Positions 17,982-28,535 of a DNA stretch of 64,000 bases are shown in pieces. The notes below the pieces were generated by a model that made no database searches, was not told the DNA's origin, and saw nothing but the letters and a program-made list of their open reading frames with translations. The stretch covers positions 279,396 through 343,395 of the forward strand of contig NZ_FMUS01000001.1 in assembly GCF_900101495.1 (NCBI RefSeq), given 5' to 3'. The position numbers and the translations under genes are program-made. Position 1 is the first letter of the stretch. Every line of letters starts with the position of its first letter. Origin of the DNA: Alkaliphilus peptidifermentans DSM 18978 (GTDB lineage Bacteria; Bacillota; Clostridia; Peptostreptococcales; Natronincolaceae).

Positions 17982-18167
17982 TTACTTCTCTATTACCTTT
18001 TTAATTCTCTTTTCAAGGGTTGCCCTATCAATCCAAACCTGTCTCTCGCATTTAATACATTTTATCCTAAAATCCGCACCTGTTCTTAGTATTTCAAAGG
18101 TATGGTTTCCACAGGGGTGCTGCTTCTTTAATTCCACCATATCTCCAACCTCTAGCTTCATTGGCAT
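17982..18167 (-). CDS. DUF951 family small protein
   Basis: 61 residues, basic, starting near MKLEVGDMVELKKQHPCGNH. It has a Cys pair, CIKC, plus the earlier HPCG, as in the DUF951 family often found between rpsF and the origin in Firmicutes. The fold suggests a small nucleic-acid- or zinc-binding barrel; function unknown. Two starts are possible, ATG 18167 and ATG 18161. GAGG spacing favours the second slightly. Confidence 0.85.
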   Translation of the reverse strand: MPMKLEVGDMVELKKQHPCGNHTFEILRTGADFRIKCIKCERQVWIDRATLEKRIKKVIEK

Positions 18168-18444
18168 TTACCTCTACCACCCTCCATATTAATTGTGTTA
18201 TTATTGTTTATTTTAAACTATTTTATAATAAAATTACAGTACCTTTCTTTTATTTATAAATAATAAACCTTATTTGACAAATCAAAAACCCAAGATTAAT
18301 GTCATTTTGCTTCTTTACCTTTTATTATTCTAAATTTGTAATTAAAAGTTAACTTGTAATTTTTACTTCCTATGTGTTTATAATATAGTAAATATAGAAG
18401 TATGCATAGTGACAGAACAAAAGCATTTGATGCGGGTTAAAATC

Positions 18445-18475
18445 TTTAATAGGAAAGTAGGACTTTCCTATTAAA
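18445..18475. repeat. Palindromic hairpin, copy 1
   Basis: A 14-bp perfect stem (18445-18458 with 18462-18475) with loop AGG lies in the 5' region of the DUF4846 lipoprotein gene. A very similar hairpin is at 43326-43354, and the two differ at a stem pair in a base-pair-preserving way. The 18168-18527 gap otherwise holds AT-rich DNA and a possible promoter (TATAAT at 18379-18384). Confidence 0.6.
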
Positions 18476-18527
18476 TGAAAAATATATTATCATATGACAA
18501 TTGTTGTATATTACCAGGAGGTGCCTT

Positions 18528-19412
18528 ATGAAGAAAATTATTATAGTATTATCTTTGTTGATGCTTGTAGTTTCATGTCAGTTTAGATCAGCTGATGACC
18601 ACCAGACTGATAAACCTTTAGATGTGGCTCCCATCAGTGAAGTAGGTGATAGTAAACAGGAATTAATAAATATTGAGGGTAAAATTATTGAAGATCGGTT
18701 TAATGTCCCTGAAGGTTTTACTAGAATAGAAATAACAGAGGATTCCTTTGGAGCATACTTAAGAAACCTACCATTAAAAGCCCATGACTCAAGGGTGCTT
18801 TATTATGATGGCAGGGAAAAAAACAAACCCAATGTATATGATGCAGTTGTTGATATGGACCTTGGCAATAGGGATTTACAGCAATGTGCCGACGCAATTA
18901 TACGGCTTAGGGCTGAATATTTTTATGGAAAGGGGGAATATGATAAAATTCATTTTAACTTTACCAATGGGTTTAGGGTTGATTATACAAAATGGATGGA
19001 TGGATATAGGATTTCAGTTGTGGGAAATGAAGTTAGCTGGGTAAAGAGGGCAGAAGCCTCTAATACCTATGATGATTTTAGAAAATATTTAGATATTGTT
19101 TTTGCCTACGCTGGCACAATTTCTTTGTCTCAAGAGCTTCACCCTGTAGCGGTTGAGGAAATGGAAATAGGAGATGTTTTCATACAGGGTGGAAGTCCTG
19201 GTCATGCTGTTATAGTCGTTGATATGGCAGAGAATATAGAAACTGGAGAAAAGCTATTTTTATTAGCTCAAAGCTATATGCCTGCTCAAGATACCCAGAT
19301 TTTAATAAATCCTATGGATAAAGAGCTTAGCCCTTGGTATAGCTTAAATTTCGGGGAAACTTTATATACGCCTGAGTGGACCTTTAGCAGAAGAGATTTG
19401 AAAAGGTTCTAG
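18528..19412 (+). CDS. DUF4846 family lipoprotein
   Basis: 294 residues from ATG 18528, chosen because AGGAGGTG precedes it. Lipobox LMLVVSC with lipidated Cys17. The mature part matches the DUF4846 pattern (LPLKAHDSRVLYYDGREK, then QCADAIIRLRAEYFY, FTNGFRVDYTKW, and GSPGHAVIVVDMAEN near residue 225). An exposed Gly-His-Ala segment of this kind suggests an NlpC/transglutaminase-like fold, but no catalytic triad can be shown. It is anchored to the outer face of the membrane. Plus strand, single gene with its own terminator. Confidence 0.85.
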   Translation: MKKIIIVLSLLMLVVSCQFRSADDHQTDKPLDVAPISEVGDSKQELINIEGKIIEDRFNVPEGFTRIEITEDSFGAYLRNLPLKAHDSRVLYYDGREKNKPNVYDAVVDMDLGNRDLQQCADAIIRLRAEYFYGKGEYDKIHFNFTNGFRVDYTKWMDGYRISVVGNEVSWVKRAEASNTYDDFRKYLDIVFAYAGTISLSQELHPVAVEEMEIGDVFIQGGSPGHAVIVVDMAENIETGEKLFLLAQSYMPAQDTQILINPMDKELSPWYSLNFGETLYTPEWTFSRRDLKRF

Positions 19413-19419
19413 TGTATAT

Positions 19420-19457
19420 AAAAAAGGCACCCTAATGGAAAAGGAGTGCCTTTTTTG
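19420..19457. terminator. Bidirectional terminator
   Basis: A stem AAAAAAGGCAC.../...GTGCCTTTTTT lies between the convergent DUF4846 gene and the last gene of the large minus-strand operon. Confidence 0.8.
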
Positions 19458-19468
19458 AGGGGGCACTA

Positions 19469-19927
19469 TTATAATATACCTAAGTATTTTTCTGCACCTA
19501 AACAAAAATAATTATATCTATCATATTTATCAGAATTTGTTTCTTCTTTCCAAACATCAAAAATATTTTCTTTTACTGAATATAGTATTTTACAATACTC
19601 ATGGGCAGAGTGTATACTATTAGCTAAAACATTAGAATTCTCAATAATTCTATTGTCTATTATTTGATTCCACTCATTTTTAAAGCTGACATCATTTATA
19701 TGATCTATCGTATCTATACATCTTCCTTCCTTGCCAAGGTACTTACATGGGAGACAAATATCATCTTGCTCTAGGGTTATTTTTATATGTATATGATGAT
19801 TCTTAATTATTTCATTTGCAACATAATAGAAATTGTGATTATATTTATCATCTGGAATAAACATTTCTATTCCTTTCCCATATAATTTGATTATATCCAT
19901 AAAATGATGTGGTTTAATTTTTATCAT
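19469..19927 (-). CDS. DUF1284-like cysteine protein
   Basis: 152 residues. It starts IKPHHFMDI, close to the RPHH start of DUF1284 proteins, and has a Cys cluster DDICLPCKYL...GRC at about 54-70 plus later Cys (HEYCKIL, YFCLGAE). The pattern suggests metal or Fe-S binding. It lies 34 bases after nagB and is the tenth and last gene of the apparent operon. Function unknown; the family link rests on the N-terminus and Cys spacing. Confidence 0.55.
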   Translation of the reverse strand: MIKIKPHHFMDIIKLYGKGIEMFIPDDKYNHNFYYVANEIIKNHHIHIKITLEQDDICLPCKYLGKEGRCIDTIDHINDVSFKNEWNQIIDNRIIENSNVLANSIHSAHEYCKILYSVKENIFDVWKEETNSDKYDRYNYFCLGAEKYLGIL

Positions 19928-19961
19928 ATAAATCCCACCTTTTTATAAAATCCAAGCTGGC

Positions 19962-20726
19962 TTAGATGGAAAATTCTTTGGCTTCAATATTTTTCATTGA
20001 CTCCAGTAGTGATGCTGCTTCTTTATCAAATATCATTGTAACATCTGGGTGAAGCTGCAAAATAGATGCCGGCAACTCAGGTGTAATTTTACCGTATAGC
20101 ATTTGATAAATTACCTTCGCTTTATCTTTTCCCACTGCTAATAATAGTATTTTCCTTGCCCTCATTATGGTCTTAATACCCATGCTTATGGCCTTTCTTG
20201 GTACCTCTTCAATAGATTTGAAAAACCTGGAATTAGCATTAATGGTGTCTTCATCTAAATTAACCATATGGGTTTTTGCTTCAAATTTTATGTCAGGCTC
20301 ATTGAACCCAATATGGCCATTGCGACCAATACCCAACACCTGAAGGTCAATTCCTCCTACCTCCTCAATTTTTTCTTCATACCTATTACATTCATCCTCA
20401 ATGCTTTTACACATACCATAGGGTATATTTACGTTGGCCATACCTATATTTATATGTTTAAAGAAATTATTATACATATAATAATGATAGCTTTGAGGAT
20501 TAGCGGACCCTAGTCCATAGTATTCATCTAAATTAAAAGTAGTAACTTTGCTAAAATCAATGTATTCCTGGTTATACAAGTCTATTAAAGCATTATACAT
20601 TCCTAATGGTGTACTCCCCGTTGCCAAGCCTATTGAACTGTTGGGTTTTAGAATTACATGACTGGCCACAATTCTAGCCGCTCTTTGACTCATTTCTGCA
20701 TAATCATTTACAATAATTATTCTCAT
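19962..20726 (-). CDS. nagB: Glucosamine-6-phosphate deaminase
   Basis: 254 residues from ATG 20726, preceded by GGGAGGT; an upstream in-frame ATG at 20777 has no RBS. Phosphate loop [10 protein letters not shown] (about 34-43), catalytic Asp in NLDEYYGL, and [13 protein letters not shown] carrying the ring-opening His and Glu. The RNGH form is the Bacillus type. Converts glucosamine-6-P to fructose-6-P plus ammonia. It sits at the end of an operon with a putative sugar-phosphate importer and a HAD phosphatase, so it may feed imported amino-sugar phosphate to glycolysis. Confidence 0.94.
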   Translation of the reverse strand: MRIIIVNDYAEMSQRAARIVASHVILKPNSSIGLATGSTPLGMYNALIDLYNQEYIDFSKVTTFNLDEYYGLGSANPQSYHYYMYNNFFKHINIGMANVNIPYGMCKSIEDECNRYEEKIEEVGGIDLQVLGIGRNGHIGFNEPDIKFEAKTHMVNLDEDTINANSRFFKSIEEVPRKAISMGIKTIMRARKILLLAVGKDKAKVIYQMLYGKITPELPASILQLHPDVTMIFDKEAASLLESMKNIEAKEFSI

Positions 20727-20805
20727 GCTATACCTCCCATCTAATAACCATAAGCTATATCGGTGTTTTATACTCAAATTATGAAGCCAGCGTAATGATA
20801 GATAG

Positions 20806-21405
20806 TTAAAGGATTCCTACTTCCAGTAAATCCTCTTCTAATTGTGTTGCTGATATAAAATGTATAGTATTTATCCCAATCTTCTTGGCACCTTCTAGAT
20901 TTTCTTTGGTATCATCTATAAACAAACATTCAGATGGTTGTAAATTATACTTTACCATCAATGCTTCGTATATTTCTTTTTGAGGCTTTAGATATTTCAC
21001 ATGGGAGGAAATAATTTTACCATCTGCAATTTGAAAAAAATCAAATTGATTACTGACCTTCTCAAAAGCTTTAAAATGGAAATTAGATAGCAGGTATATC
21101 TTATATTTTTTTTCTTTTAATCTATGTAGTATTTCCACTGTCCCAGCTATAGGAATCAGCAGCTCATGCCATCCTTCTAAAAGCTCACTAATTTCTCCAC
21201 GACGATGGGGTATTCTTTTTGCGATTATTTCTAAGGCCATTTCTTCATCGATGGTACCCTTGTCTAGCTCTAGCCATTCATCTCTGGAAAATACATGTTC
21301 AAAAAGTTCATCTACAACCTCTTCTGAAAACTTAGCTTCTAGGTATTTTTTTGGTTCAAATTCTAATAAAACTCTGCCGATATCAAATATAATTGTATTA
21401 ATCAT
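20806..21405 (-). CDS. HAD-superfamily hydrolase (YihX-like)
   Basis: 199 residues. Motif I is [10 protein letters not shown] with the nucleophile Asp (the DxG variant usual in the YihX group). Motif II is the Ser in LLSNFHF, motif III Lys in [13 protein letters not shown], and motif IV is [13 protein letters not shown] helical C1 cap is present. E. coli YihX is an alpha-glucose-1-phosphatase, so a sugar-phosphate substrate would fit the neighbouring phosphoglucomutase and nagB. RBS GGGGG precedes ATG 21405, and the gene starts 17 bases after the chemoreceptor stop. Confidence 0.82.
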   Translation of the reverse strand: MINTIIFDIGRVLLEFEPKKYLEAKFSEEVVDELFEHVFSRDEWLELDKGTIDEEMALEIIAKRIPHRRGEISELLEGWHELLIPIAGTVEILHRLKEKKYKIYLLSNFHFKAFEKVSNQFDFFQIADGKIISSHVKYLKPQKEIYEALMVKYNLQPSECLFIDDTKENLEGAKKIGINTIHFISATQLEEDLLEVGIL

Positions 21406-21422
21406 AATTTAACCCCCATTTA

Positions 21423-23099
21423 TTACTTTATTTTAAATTGTCCAACTACACTGGCAAGTTCTTCTTCAGTTTTTTGTACATTTGCAATATAAGAGAGCAT
21501 TTCTTGGAATACAGCAGTTTGTTCCTGAACAGATGCAGATACTTCCTGTGCATTTTGTGAGTTGGCCTCAACTGTGTCAAACATTCTTTCGTTGAATACC
21601 TCAATTTTCTCAAAGCAAGCCTCCATCTGTTGATGAATTGATTTAATATATTTCATCTGTTCAACATTTCTATTGGTTGCATCCACCATACTATTGAGTC
21701 TATCTTCAACCTGTTTCATATCATTCTGCTGTACTTCTATCCTTTTAACTATATAATCTGTGTTCTCTTTTACACTAATCACCTGTCCTGTAATGCTCTC
21801 AATTATACTTACAATTTTCACCGTGGACTGGGCTGTTTCCTCAGACAGCTTTCTTATCTCTTCTGCTACTACAGCAAAGCCTGTTCCTGCTTCTCCTGCC
21901 CTAGCAGCTTCTATTGCAGCATTCAATGCTAAAAGATTTGTTTGATTTGACACACTTTCTATTAAAGCAACTATCTTTTTTATATCTCTTGAATAGTCTT
22001 CCAGTTGATGTACCGTAAGTGAAACATCTTTTATTTCATGTGTCAGGCCTGTTAGCTGCTTTCCTTGTTCCTGTACAATTATTTGAATGTCTTCACTGTT
22101 TGACTTAGTACTATTGGATTGTTCAAAAAGATAAGCTGCATTTTCTAGCACCTGTTGTATATCCTGATCCAGCTGTTTTAATAAATCCCTAAACTTCTTC
22201 ATCATATCTGCCTGTTCTGAACTTCTTATAGATACTTCCTGTACACTTACTGCAATTGTTTCGGTTGATGTACTTAACTGCTCTCCCATTACTGAAATAC
22301 TTCCCATTGACTGCTGTAATACCGTTGAAGAACGCACCACCGCTTCTACAATATCTCTAATATTATGTATGAATTGATTAAAGTATTTTGTCAGGACACC
22401 CATTTCATCGTTGCTTGTATACTGCACTGTCTTTGTTAGATCTCCATCACCATTGGAAACATCTCTTAACTCTTTAGTTAATAAACGAATAGGATGCATG
22501 AAGCTTTTATCAACCAAGAATAAAGCAATAACGCCTATTAATATAGAGATAACCATCAATACTATACTAAGCATTTTCGCCATCACTATCTTCTGTTGAG
22601 AAAATTGGGAGTATTGTGCAATTGTAGTATGTAATTCATCAATATATCCATCTATAAGCAATGAAATATTTTCATATCCTTGACTGTCTTGTTGCTGGAT
22701 CAATAATTGATAGTTGGGTTTTAGTTCTTGATCCCATTGGTCTTTTAGCTGAGTAAAGGAGTCTATAAATTCGTCATTATTTAATGGCTCCAATCCCAAT
22801 TCTTCATCTCCATAAATTAAACCATTAATAGTTTTATCAAATGTGTTTACATCTTCTTCCAGTCTATCAATAGCCCTCTGCATGCGTTGGTTCATAAAAA
22901 ATTCTACATGTATGTCTGAAGATGACTGGGCCATTTTATACTGACCAGAGATTAGATTACTTGTATAATTAATAAACATAGAGTCGTTTTCAACTGCTTT
23001 ATACCTGGAAATGTTAATGGAAAGAACAAGTAGCTGCATTATTGATAAAAAAATAACAATCGAGAAAAATTTAGTTTGAATTTTCACCTTTATTTTCAC
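21423..23099 (-). CDS. Membrane methyl-accepting chemotaxis protein
   Basis: 558 residues. Membrane segment 1 at about 10-28 and segment 2 at about 175-198 flank a helical extracellular sensor domain ([25 protein letters not shown]; four-helix-bundle PilJ/nitrate-sensor-like). HAMP at about 198-250, then the signalling coiled coil with [20 protein letters not shown] at the tip. Its ATG overlaps the stop of the AraC-type regulator by four bases, so it belongs to the two-component/transport operon. I infer taxis toward the transported compound. Confidence 0.9.
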   Translation of the reverse strand: MKIKVKIQTKFFSIVIFLSIMQLLVLSINISRYKAVENDSMFINYTSNLISGQYKMAQSSSDIHVEFFMNQRMQRAIDRLEEDVNTFDKTINGLIYGDEELGLEPLNNDEFIDSFTQLKDQWDQELKPNYQLLIQQQDSQGYENISLLIDGYIDELHTTIAQYSQFSQQKIVMAKMLSIVLMVISILIGVIALFLVDKSFMHPIRLLTKELRDVSNGDGDLTKTVQYTSNDEMGVLTKYFNQFIHNIRDIVEAVVRSSTVLQQSMGSISVMGEQLSTSTETIAVSVQEVSIRSSEQADMMKKFRDLLKQLDQDIQQVLENAAYLFEQSNSTKSNSEDIQIIVQEQGKQLTGLTHEIKDVSLTVHQLEDYSRDIKKIVALIESVSNQTNLLALNAAIEAARAGEAGTGFAVVAEEIRKLSEETAQSTVKIVSIIESITGQVISVKENTDYIVKRIEVQQNDMKQVEDRLNSMVDATNRNVEQMKYIKSIHQQMEACFEKIEVFNERMFDTVEANSQNAQEVSASVQEQTAVFQEMLSYIANVQKTEEELASVVGQFKIK

Positions 23100-23905
23100 C
23101 TACTTTTAAATTCTTCGTATTGGCCTTCTTTAACTTCAGTGGGGGTTATCCCTACACACTTTTTAAACAAGGCACTAAAATATCTGGAATCGCTGTATCC
23201 CACAGCATCTGCCACTTCAAATATTTTCATATCTTCTTTGACTAATAACTTAATAGCTTTTTTCATTCGATAATTTGTTAAATACTCAACAAATGTATAC
23301 CCTGTTTCTTTTTTAAACAGTCTACTTAAATAGCTTTCACTAATATACAACACTTCTGATGCTATTTTTATAGTGATATCTTCCTTGTAATGTTCTTTAA
23401 TGTAATTTACTGTATCAATCACATATTTTTCTTTTCCCCGATTACCTGATACTACCAAGTATTCGTTAAAAAATTGAATTTGACATTGCTGTAAATAGCT
23501 TGTGCTATTCTTTAGCCTTTGCTGTTCTTTTCTGTCTTTTATATTCTCAACTATTCTATTGAGGGTATAAAAAAGTTCTTTGTCCTCCACTGGCTTTAAC
23601 AGGTAATCCTTTACTCCCAACCGTACAGCTTGCTGTGCGTATTGAAAATCGCTGTAGCCCGAGATTATAATGTACTCAGCATCAACTTTATCAACAACTT
23701 CCTGAATCATTACTATTCCATCCATTTTAGGCATTTTTACATCTGTAATAACAATATCTGGCTTTAGTCTTTCAATCATCTCTTTGCCAATCAACCCATT
23801 AGCGCACTCACCAACTACCTCGCAATCAAATTGTTCCCATGGTATTGTTAAAACCATTCCTTTTCGTATTAATTGTTCATCCTCTACAATTATTACTTTT
23901 ACCAT
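23096..23905 (-). CDS. AraC-type response regulator (YesN/HptR-like)
   Basis: 269 residues. N-terminal receiver with D55 ([11 protein letters not shown]), Ser/Thr in IIISGYSD, Lys in LKPVED. C-terminal AraC/XylS helix-turn-helix pair ([20 protein letters not shown] and [20 protein letters not shown]). It would be phosphorylated by the kinase encoded 14 bases upstream. YesM/YesN pairs of this kind control nearby sugar ABC transporters, and S. aureus HptRS senses hexose phosphates with an AfuA-like protein. Confidence 0.93.
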   Translation of the reverse strand: MVKVIIVEDEQLIRKGMVLTIPWEQFDCEVVGECANGLIGKEMIERLKPDIVITDVKMPKMDGIVMIQEVVDKVDAEYIIISGYSDFQYAQQAVRLGVKDYLLKPVEDKELFYTLNRIVENIKDRKEQQRLKNSTSYLQQCQIQFFNEYLVVSGNRGKEKYVIDTVNYIKEHYKEDITIKIASEVLYISESYLSRLFKKETGYTFVEYLTNYRMKKAIKLLVKEDMKIFEVADAVGYSDSRYFSALFKKCVGITPTEVKEGQYEEFKSR

Positions 23906-23919
23906 ATCCTCTTCACCCT

Positions 23920-25644
23920 TTACTTTTGAGGTATTCTGATGGTTACAATGGTTCCCTCATTTAGATTGCTTTCTATTTGAATTCCATTTCGACTTCCATA
24001 ATACAGCTTTAACCGCTTGTTTACATTATAAAGTCCTATATGCTCTTCACTCAGTGAAGGCTGGTTAATTCTTTTTATATCTTCTTTTTCCATTCCTTTT
24101 CCGTTATCAATAACCTGTAGGATAATATGCTGGTCTTCTTCATACCCTAAAATTCTAACTAATCCATCCTCTTCTTTTTGCTCTAACCCATGTATAATGG
24201 CATTTTCTACAATAGGCTGTAATATCAACTTGGGAATTTTTTCCTTTAAAATTTTATTGTCTATTTCCATTTCTGTCGTCAGCTTGTCTCCTACACGTAT
24301 CTGTTGAATGTACAGATAACTTTTTATCAAGTTAATGCACTCTTCTACTGTAGTAAATTCATCTCCAATATTAATACTGTTTCTCAGCAGTTTACCTAAA
24401 TGGGTTGTTATGGTACTTACCTCTTCTACTTGATTTAACTTAGCCATCCACTTAATACAATCTAAAGAATTATATAAAAAGTGTGGGTTGATTTGTGCTT
24501 GTAGCAATTTTACTTCTGATACCCGAATGCGTTGCTGCTTTTCGATTATATTGCTCATTAGTTTTCTTAACCGTTTTACCATTCTGTTGAAGCTAATTCC
24601 CAAGACCCCGATTTCATCACTTCGTTGAAAATCTACCTCTACAGTCAGGTCTCCTTTTTCCACGTCTCTCATGGCCTTAACCAGTACATTAATGGGATTA
24701 GCAATGTTTCTTGCTAAAAATAACGCTACAACTATACAGACTATTAAACTAATTACACAGCCCCAAAGAATAATGGATTTAATAAATTGATCATTTTTCA
24801 TAATAATGTCCAATGGAACGAGAGTAATTGTACTGATATTGAATTTAGTTGAAGTATCTCTGAGAAGTAAGTATGGGTTTTCATCAATTGTGGTCCAATA
24901 TGCATTTTTTGAAGCATCTGTAATATAATCTTGATATGTTTGATTTAAAAAGTTTCCTTCTTCAAAGGGGTTTTTTTGATTTACCATTACATAAAAGTGC
25001 TCATCTACCAATATTGTATTGAAGGGAGCAGCATTTTGTGAAGTGTTTAGTGTATCTAATATAGCATTTCTTGAAATATCAATAATGATATAACCTATGT
25101 TGACCCCTTCATGAAAAATAGCTTTTCCCATACTTAGTACTATGCTATTTTGATCAGAATCTAAATAGTTATGTCCATAAAATACCGTTTCCCCTTCTGC
25201 CTCTACTGCTTTACGGAAAATTCCCCAGTTGCTATATATCTTTAAATTATAAGCTTCAACAAGTGAATGGGTTGCAAAAATCAGGTCTCCCTCCGTGTTT
25301 AATATATACACTGGTGACTTGTTTTTCTTTGCTGCCATTAAGAAGTATATTTTCTCATATATATCGTGGTAGGCCTCTTCCTTTGAAAGCTTACCTAATA
25401 GAACTTGTCTTATTTGTTCATCCTCATATAATGCTTCTATACTGCGCTCATTATCTTTTAATAGCTCATCAATATTATCATGAACCTGCATCACATAGCT
25501 ATTTGTTTGTTCATAAATCATATTCCTTAACTCTCTACTGGAAAATCCGTAGAGAAAGGTTCCAATTATAAATAAAGGTATGAAACCAACAATAATAAAG
25601 AATATCAATAGTTTATAAAAATAAGCACCCGTAAACATCTTCAT
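23920..25644 (-). CDS. YesM-type sensor histidine kinase (HptS-like)
   Basis: 574 residues from ATG 25644 (GAGG 8 bases before; upstream in-frame ATG rejected). Membrane segments at about 11-32 and 288-310 enclose a large dCache-like extracellular sensor. HAMP at 311-363. His388 lies in QINPHFLYNSLDCI, the His_kinase family of LytS/YesM type. ATP-binding motifs NAIIHGLEQ and VIDNGKGM. Signal is extracellular, possibly relayed through the binding protein encoded at the operon front. It follows the permease gene by 82 bases with no terminator seen. Confidence 0.92.
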   Translation of the reverse strand: MKMFTGAYFYKLLIFFIIVGFIPLFIIGTFLYGFSSRELRNMIYEQTNSYVMQVHDNIDELLKDNERSIEALYEDEQIRQVLLGKLSKEEAYHDIYEKIYFLMAAKKNKSPVYILNTEGDLIFATHSLVEAYNLKIYSNWGIFRKAVEAEGETVFYGHNYLDSDQNSIVLSMGKAIFHEGVNIGYIIIDISRNAILDTLNTSQNAAPFNTILVDEHFYVMVNQKNPFEEGNFLNQTYQDYITDASKNAYWTTIDENPYLLLRDTSTKFNISTITLVPLDIIMKNDQFIKSIILWGCVISLIVCIVVALFLARNIANPINVLVKAMRDVEKGDLTVEVDFQRSDEIGVLGISFNRMVKRLRKLMSNIIEKQQRIRVSEVKLLQAQINPHFLYNSLDCIKWMAKLNQVEEVSTITTHLGKLLRNSINIGDEFTTVEECINLIKSYLYIQQIRVGDKLTTEMEIDNKILKEKIPKLILQPIVENAIIHGLEQKEEDGLVRILGYEEDQHIILQVIDNGKGMEKEDIKRINQPSLSEEHIGLYNVNKRLKLYYGSRNGIQIESNLNEGTIVTIRIPQK

Positions 25645-25726
25645 GTGTTTTACCTCATTTATGTTAATGATAGACTTCGCTACCATTATAACTTATGGAT
25701 ATCTACAAAACAATCCTATTACAGGA

Positions 25727-27439
25727 CTACATAGAAATCCCTTGTCCACCGGATAGCTTATTAAAAATCAAGATGGAAATCACCGTAGTAACTGTTAAAA
25801 TAGAAGCCAATGCTGCTGCTGTACCAAAGCTAGCTCTTATTACCTCTGTATAGATGGCTACTGAAATAGTGGAGGTTTTGCCTGTATATAAGATAATACT
25901 GGAGCTTAGTTCATTAATAGTGGTAATCCAGCTTAATATTGCTCCCGAAAAGACACCTGGGGCCATTAAAACAGCTGTGATTTTAAAGAAGGTTTTCATA
26001 GGTGGTACCCCAAGATTAATTGAGGCCTCTTCAATGCTTGGATCGATTTGATACAAAATAGCTGTACTAGAGCGAATGGTATAGGGAAGTTTTCTGATAA
26101 CATATGCCAAAATTAATATCCCTGCTGTTCCACTTAGCATAAATGGCTTTTTATTGAAGGCAACTAACAGTGTAATTCCTAATACTGCTCCGGGAATTAC
26201 ATATGGAAACATAATTAGAAGATCTAACAGCTCTGTTGCCTTTGATTTTTTTCGTACTATGACATAAGAAATCAATAATCCTATAACAATCATTATCACA
26301 ATTGCTATTGTAGAAAATAAAAAAGTATTAGTAATATTTCGTGAGAGTCTATGCATCACCAAGCGATAACTATCTAAGCTAAATCCCTTAACAAAAATTG
26401 GTCCGCTTGTCTTTATAAAGGATGTAATTATAACCACTACTTGCTGCGCCATTGCAATTGTAGCTATACCGAAGCAAAATACAGTTGCTGCAATTCGTTT
26501 ACCTAAAGATAGTTCTTTTACTTGTGGAGGACGAAGAGCACTCATTGTGTAGCTTTTTTTAGCAATAATTAATTTTTGAATCATTAGTACAGACAAAGAG
26601 CATAATATGATAACTACACTAAGGGCACTGGCCATTGCTGCATTGCCCCCAATTTCACTCATAAATTCCTCATACACCAATACCGGTAACACTTTATATC
26701 CTTCACCAATTAGCATAGGTGTTCCAAAATCAGCTAAGGAAGTCATGAATACCATTAATGCTCCGGCAGAAATTGTGGGTAAAATCAGTGGAAATGTTAC
26801 CGTCATTAGCTTTTTTATTCCAGATGTACCAAGATTCTCAGCAGCTTCTTCTAAGGAGGCATCTGTGCTTTTAAGTGCGCCAGATACATATAAATAAATG
26901 TATGGGAAAAATTTCAATGTAAAAACCAATACTATTCCTGTCCAACCATAGATAGTTGGAAGATGGATCCCAAAGTTTGCAAATATTTTTGTTATGAATC
27001 CATTTCTACCTAGTAGCAAAATCCATGAATATGCTCCAATAAAGGGTGGTGACATTAATGAAAGAATTACCATAATATTAATAAGTTTTTTACCCCATAT
27101 ATTATATCGTGTTGAAATATATGCCATTGGTAGTCCAATGATTGTAGCAAAAATAGTAGCTGCTATGCATACAGAAAAGCTATTTTTAAGGGTGGAGAAA
27201 TAGTAAGGAAGTCTCACAAAATCTTTATAATTGGAAAGGGTGAAATTATTAGTTCCCCTTTCTAGAAAGCTTCTGAAAATCAAAGAAGAAAAAGGATATA
27301 CCAGAGCCAGTAACAACCCAGCAAAGCTTAAAAGGATCACCATATTCCAAAAATTGAAGTGTTTTCTAATGTTAAATTTTTTATTAGATACAGGGCCCTT
27401 TGAGAAAGGATTTTTTAATCTAGGTTGAAGTTCACTCAT
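25727..27439 (-). CDS. ABC transporter permease, fused two-domain (FbpB/AfuB-like)
   Basis: 570 residues, about 12 membrane segments. Two tandem BPD-type permease halves each carry an EAA loop: EEAAENLGTSGIKKL at about 188-202 and EEASINLGVPPMKTF near 470. Fused permeases of this layout belong to the Fe(III)/thiamine/2-aminoethylphosphonate/sugar-phosphate group. Its start overlaps the ATPase gene by 8 bases. Annotation pipelines would say iron permease, but the operon content argues for phosphorylated sugars or related anions. Confidence 0.85.
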   Translation of the reverse strand: MSELQPRLKNPFSKGPVSNKKFNIRKHFNFWNMVILLSFAGLLLALVYPFSSLIFRSFLERGTNNFTLSNYKDFVRLPYYFSTLKNSFSVCIAATIFATIIGLPMAYISTRYNIWGKKLINIMVILSLMSPPFIGAYSWILLLGRNGFITKIFANFGIHLPTIYGWTGIVLVFTLKFFPYIYLYVSGALKSTDASLEEAAENLGTSGIKKLMTVTFPLILPTISAGALMVFMTSLADFGTPMLIGEGYKVLPVLVYEEFMSEIGGNAAMASALSVVIILCSLSVLMIQKLIIAKKSYTMSALRPPQVKELSLGKRIAATVFCFGIATIAMAQQVVVIITSFIKTSGPIFVKGFSLDSYRLVMHRLSRNITNTFLFSTIAIVIMIVIGLLISYVIVRKKSKATELLDLLIMFPYVIPGAVLGITLLVAFNKKPFMLSGTAGILILAYVIRKLPYTIRSSTAILYQIDPSIEEASINLGVPPMKTFFKITAVLMAPGVFSGAILSWITTINELSSSIILYTGKTSTISVAIYTEVIRASFGTAAALASILTVTTVISILIFNKLSGGQGISM

Positions 27440-28523
27440 TTACCAAAGACTCCTCTCCTGTATGATCGAAAATATTAATTTTATCTGCCTTAGTGGTAAT
27501 ACTTACTTTATCACCAATTTTTCTGCTGAAATTAACATCCTTTGTGTATTCATTAACTTCAATTACCTGACCATTTTCTAATTTAATTTCATAGTTAATG
27601 AAGTCACCTAAAAATGTACTTAAGGTTACTTCTCCCCTTAATTGCCCCTCTACAGGTTCAGAAATTACAAATTCTTCTGGCCGTATAGAAATCACCACTT
27701 TATCTTCATACTGCTTTTTAAGCTTCACTTTTATTGTACTTTTATTTAGTACTAATATATCAGCTAGCCCTTCCTCATTAATTTTTGTAACCTTTCCTTC
27801 TAGAAAGTTAGAAGTACCAATAAAATTAGCTACAAATCCATTGGCAGGTCGTTTGTAAATTTTTTCAGATTCTCCTATTTGTTGAATAACCCCTTCCTTC
27901 ATGATGGCAATTCTATCTGAAATAGCCAATGCTTCTTCTTGGTCATGGGTTACATACACAGTAGTAATTCCTAATTGCTTTTGCAGTTTGCGAATTGTTA
28001 TACGCATTTGAACACGTAGCTTAGCATCTAAATTACTTAAAGGTTCGTCCATTAATAAAATTTTGGGATGTATCACCACCGCCCTTGCCAGTGCTATTCG
28101 CTGCTGCTGCCCACCACTAAGGTGAGAGGGCTGTCTATCTTTATACTCCTCCATTTGAACCATTCGAAGGGCTTCTTCTACTCGCTCTTTCATTTCCTTT
28201 GCTGCTACATTCCTTGCCTTTAATCCATAGGCAACATTCTTATACACAGATAAATGGGGAAATATAGCGTAGTTTTGAAATACCATTCCTATGTCTCTCT
28301 TATGAGCAGGAATATCATTTATAACCTTATCATTAAAAATAATTTCTCCCTCTTCAATGGAGTTGAATCCTGCTATCATTCTAAGTAATGTGGTCTTTCC
28401 GCATCCGGAAGGCCCTAATAAAGTAAAAAATTCTCCTTTTTCTACTGTAAAATTGGCTTGATTAACTGCCCTATAATCACCAAATTTCTTTACCACATTT
28501 TGAATAATCATACTATGACTCAT
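27432..28523 (-). CDS. ABC transporter ATP-binding protein (FbpC/AfuC/PotA-like)
   Basis: 363 residues. Walker A GPSGCGKTT, signature LSGGQQQR, Walker B ILLMDEPLSNLDAKLR, His switch VTHDQEEAL. A TOBE-type C-terminal domain from about 240 is typical of Fe/polyamine/sugar-phosphate importers. It energises the fused permease encoded just downstream. Its start lies 12 bases after the phosphoglucomutase stop. Confidence 0.9.
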   Translation of the reverse strand: MSHSMIIQNVVKKFGDYRAVNQANFTVEKGEFFTLLGPSGCGKTTLLRMIAGFNSIEEGEIIFNDKVINDIPAHKRDIGMVFQNYAIFPHLSVYKNVAYGLKARNVAAKEMKERVEEALRMVQMEEYKDRQPSHLSGGQQQRIALARAVVIHPKILLMDEPLSNLDAKLRVQMRITIRKLQKQLGITTVYVTHDQEEALAISDRIAIMKEGVIQQIGESEKIYKRPANGFVANFIGTSNFLEGKVTKINEEGLADILVLNKSTIKVKLKKQYEDKVVISIRPEEFVISEPVEGQLRGEVTLSTFLGDFINYEIKLENGQVIEVNEYTKDVNFSRKIGDKVSITTKADKINIFDHTGEESLVNE

Positions 28524-28535
28524 TGCCCTCTCTCC

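Noticed and set aside
18379..18527. Riboswitch ahead of the DUF4846 gene
   Set aside because: Only a single hairpin is present. No known aptamer core (c-di-GMP, TPP, SAM, lysine) could be matched.
20806..21405. Broken HAD enzyme because motif I is DxG not DxD
   Set aside because: The DxG form is normal in the YihX-like group and the other motifs are intact.
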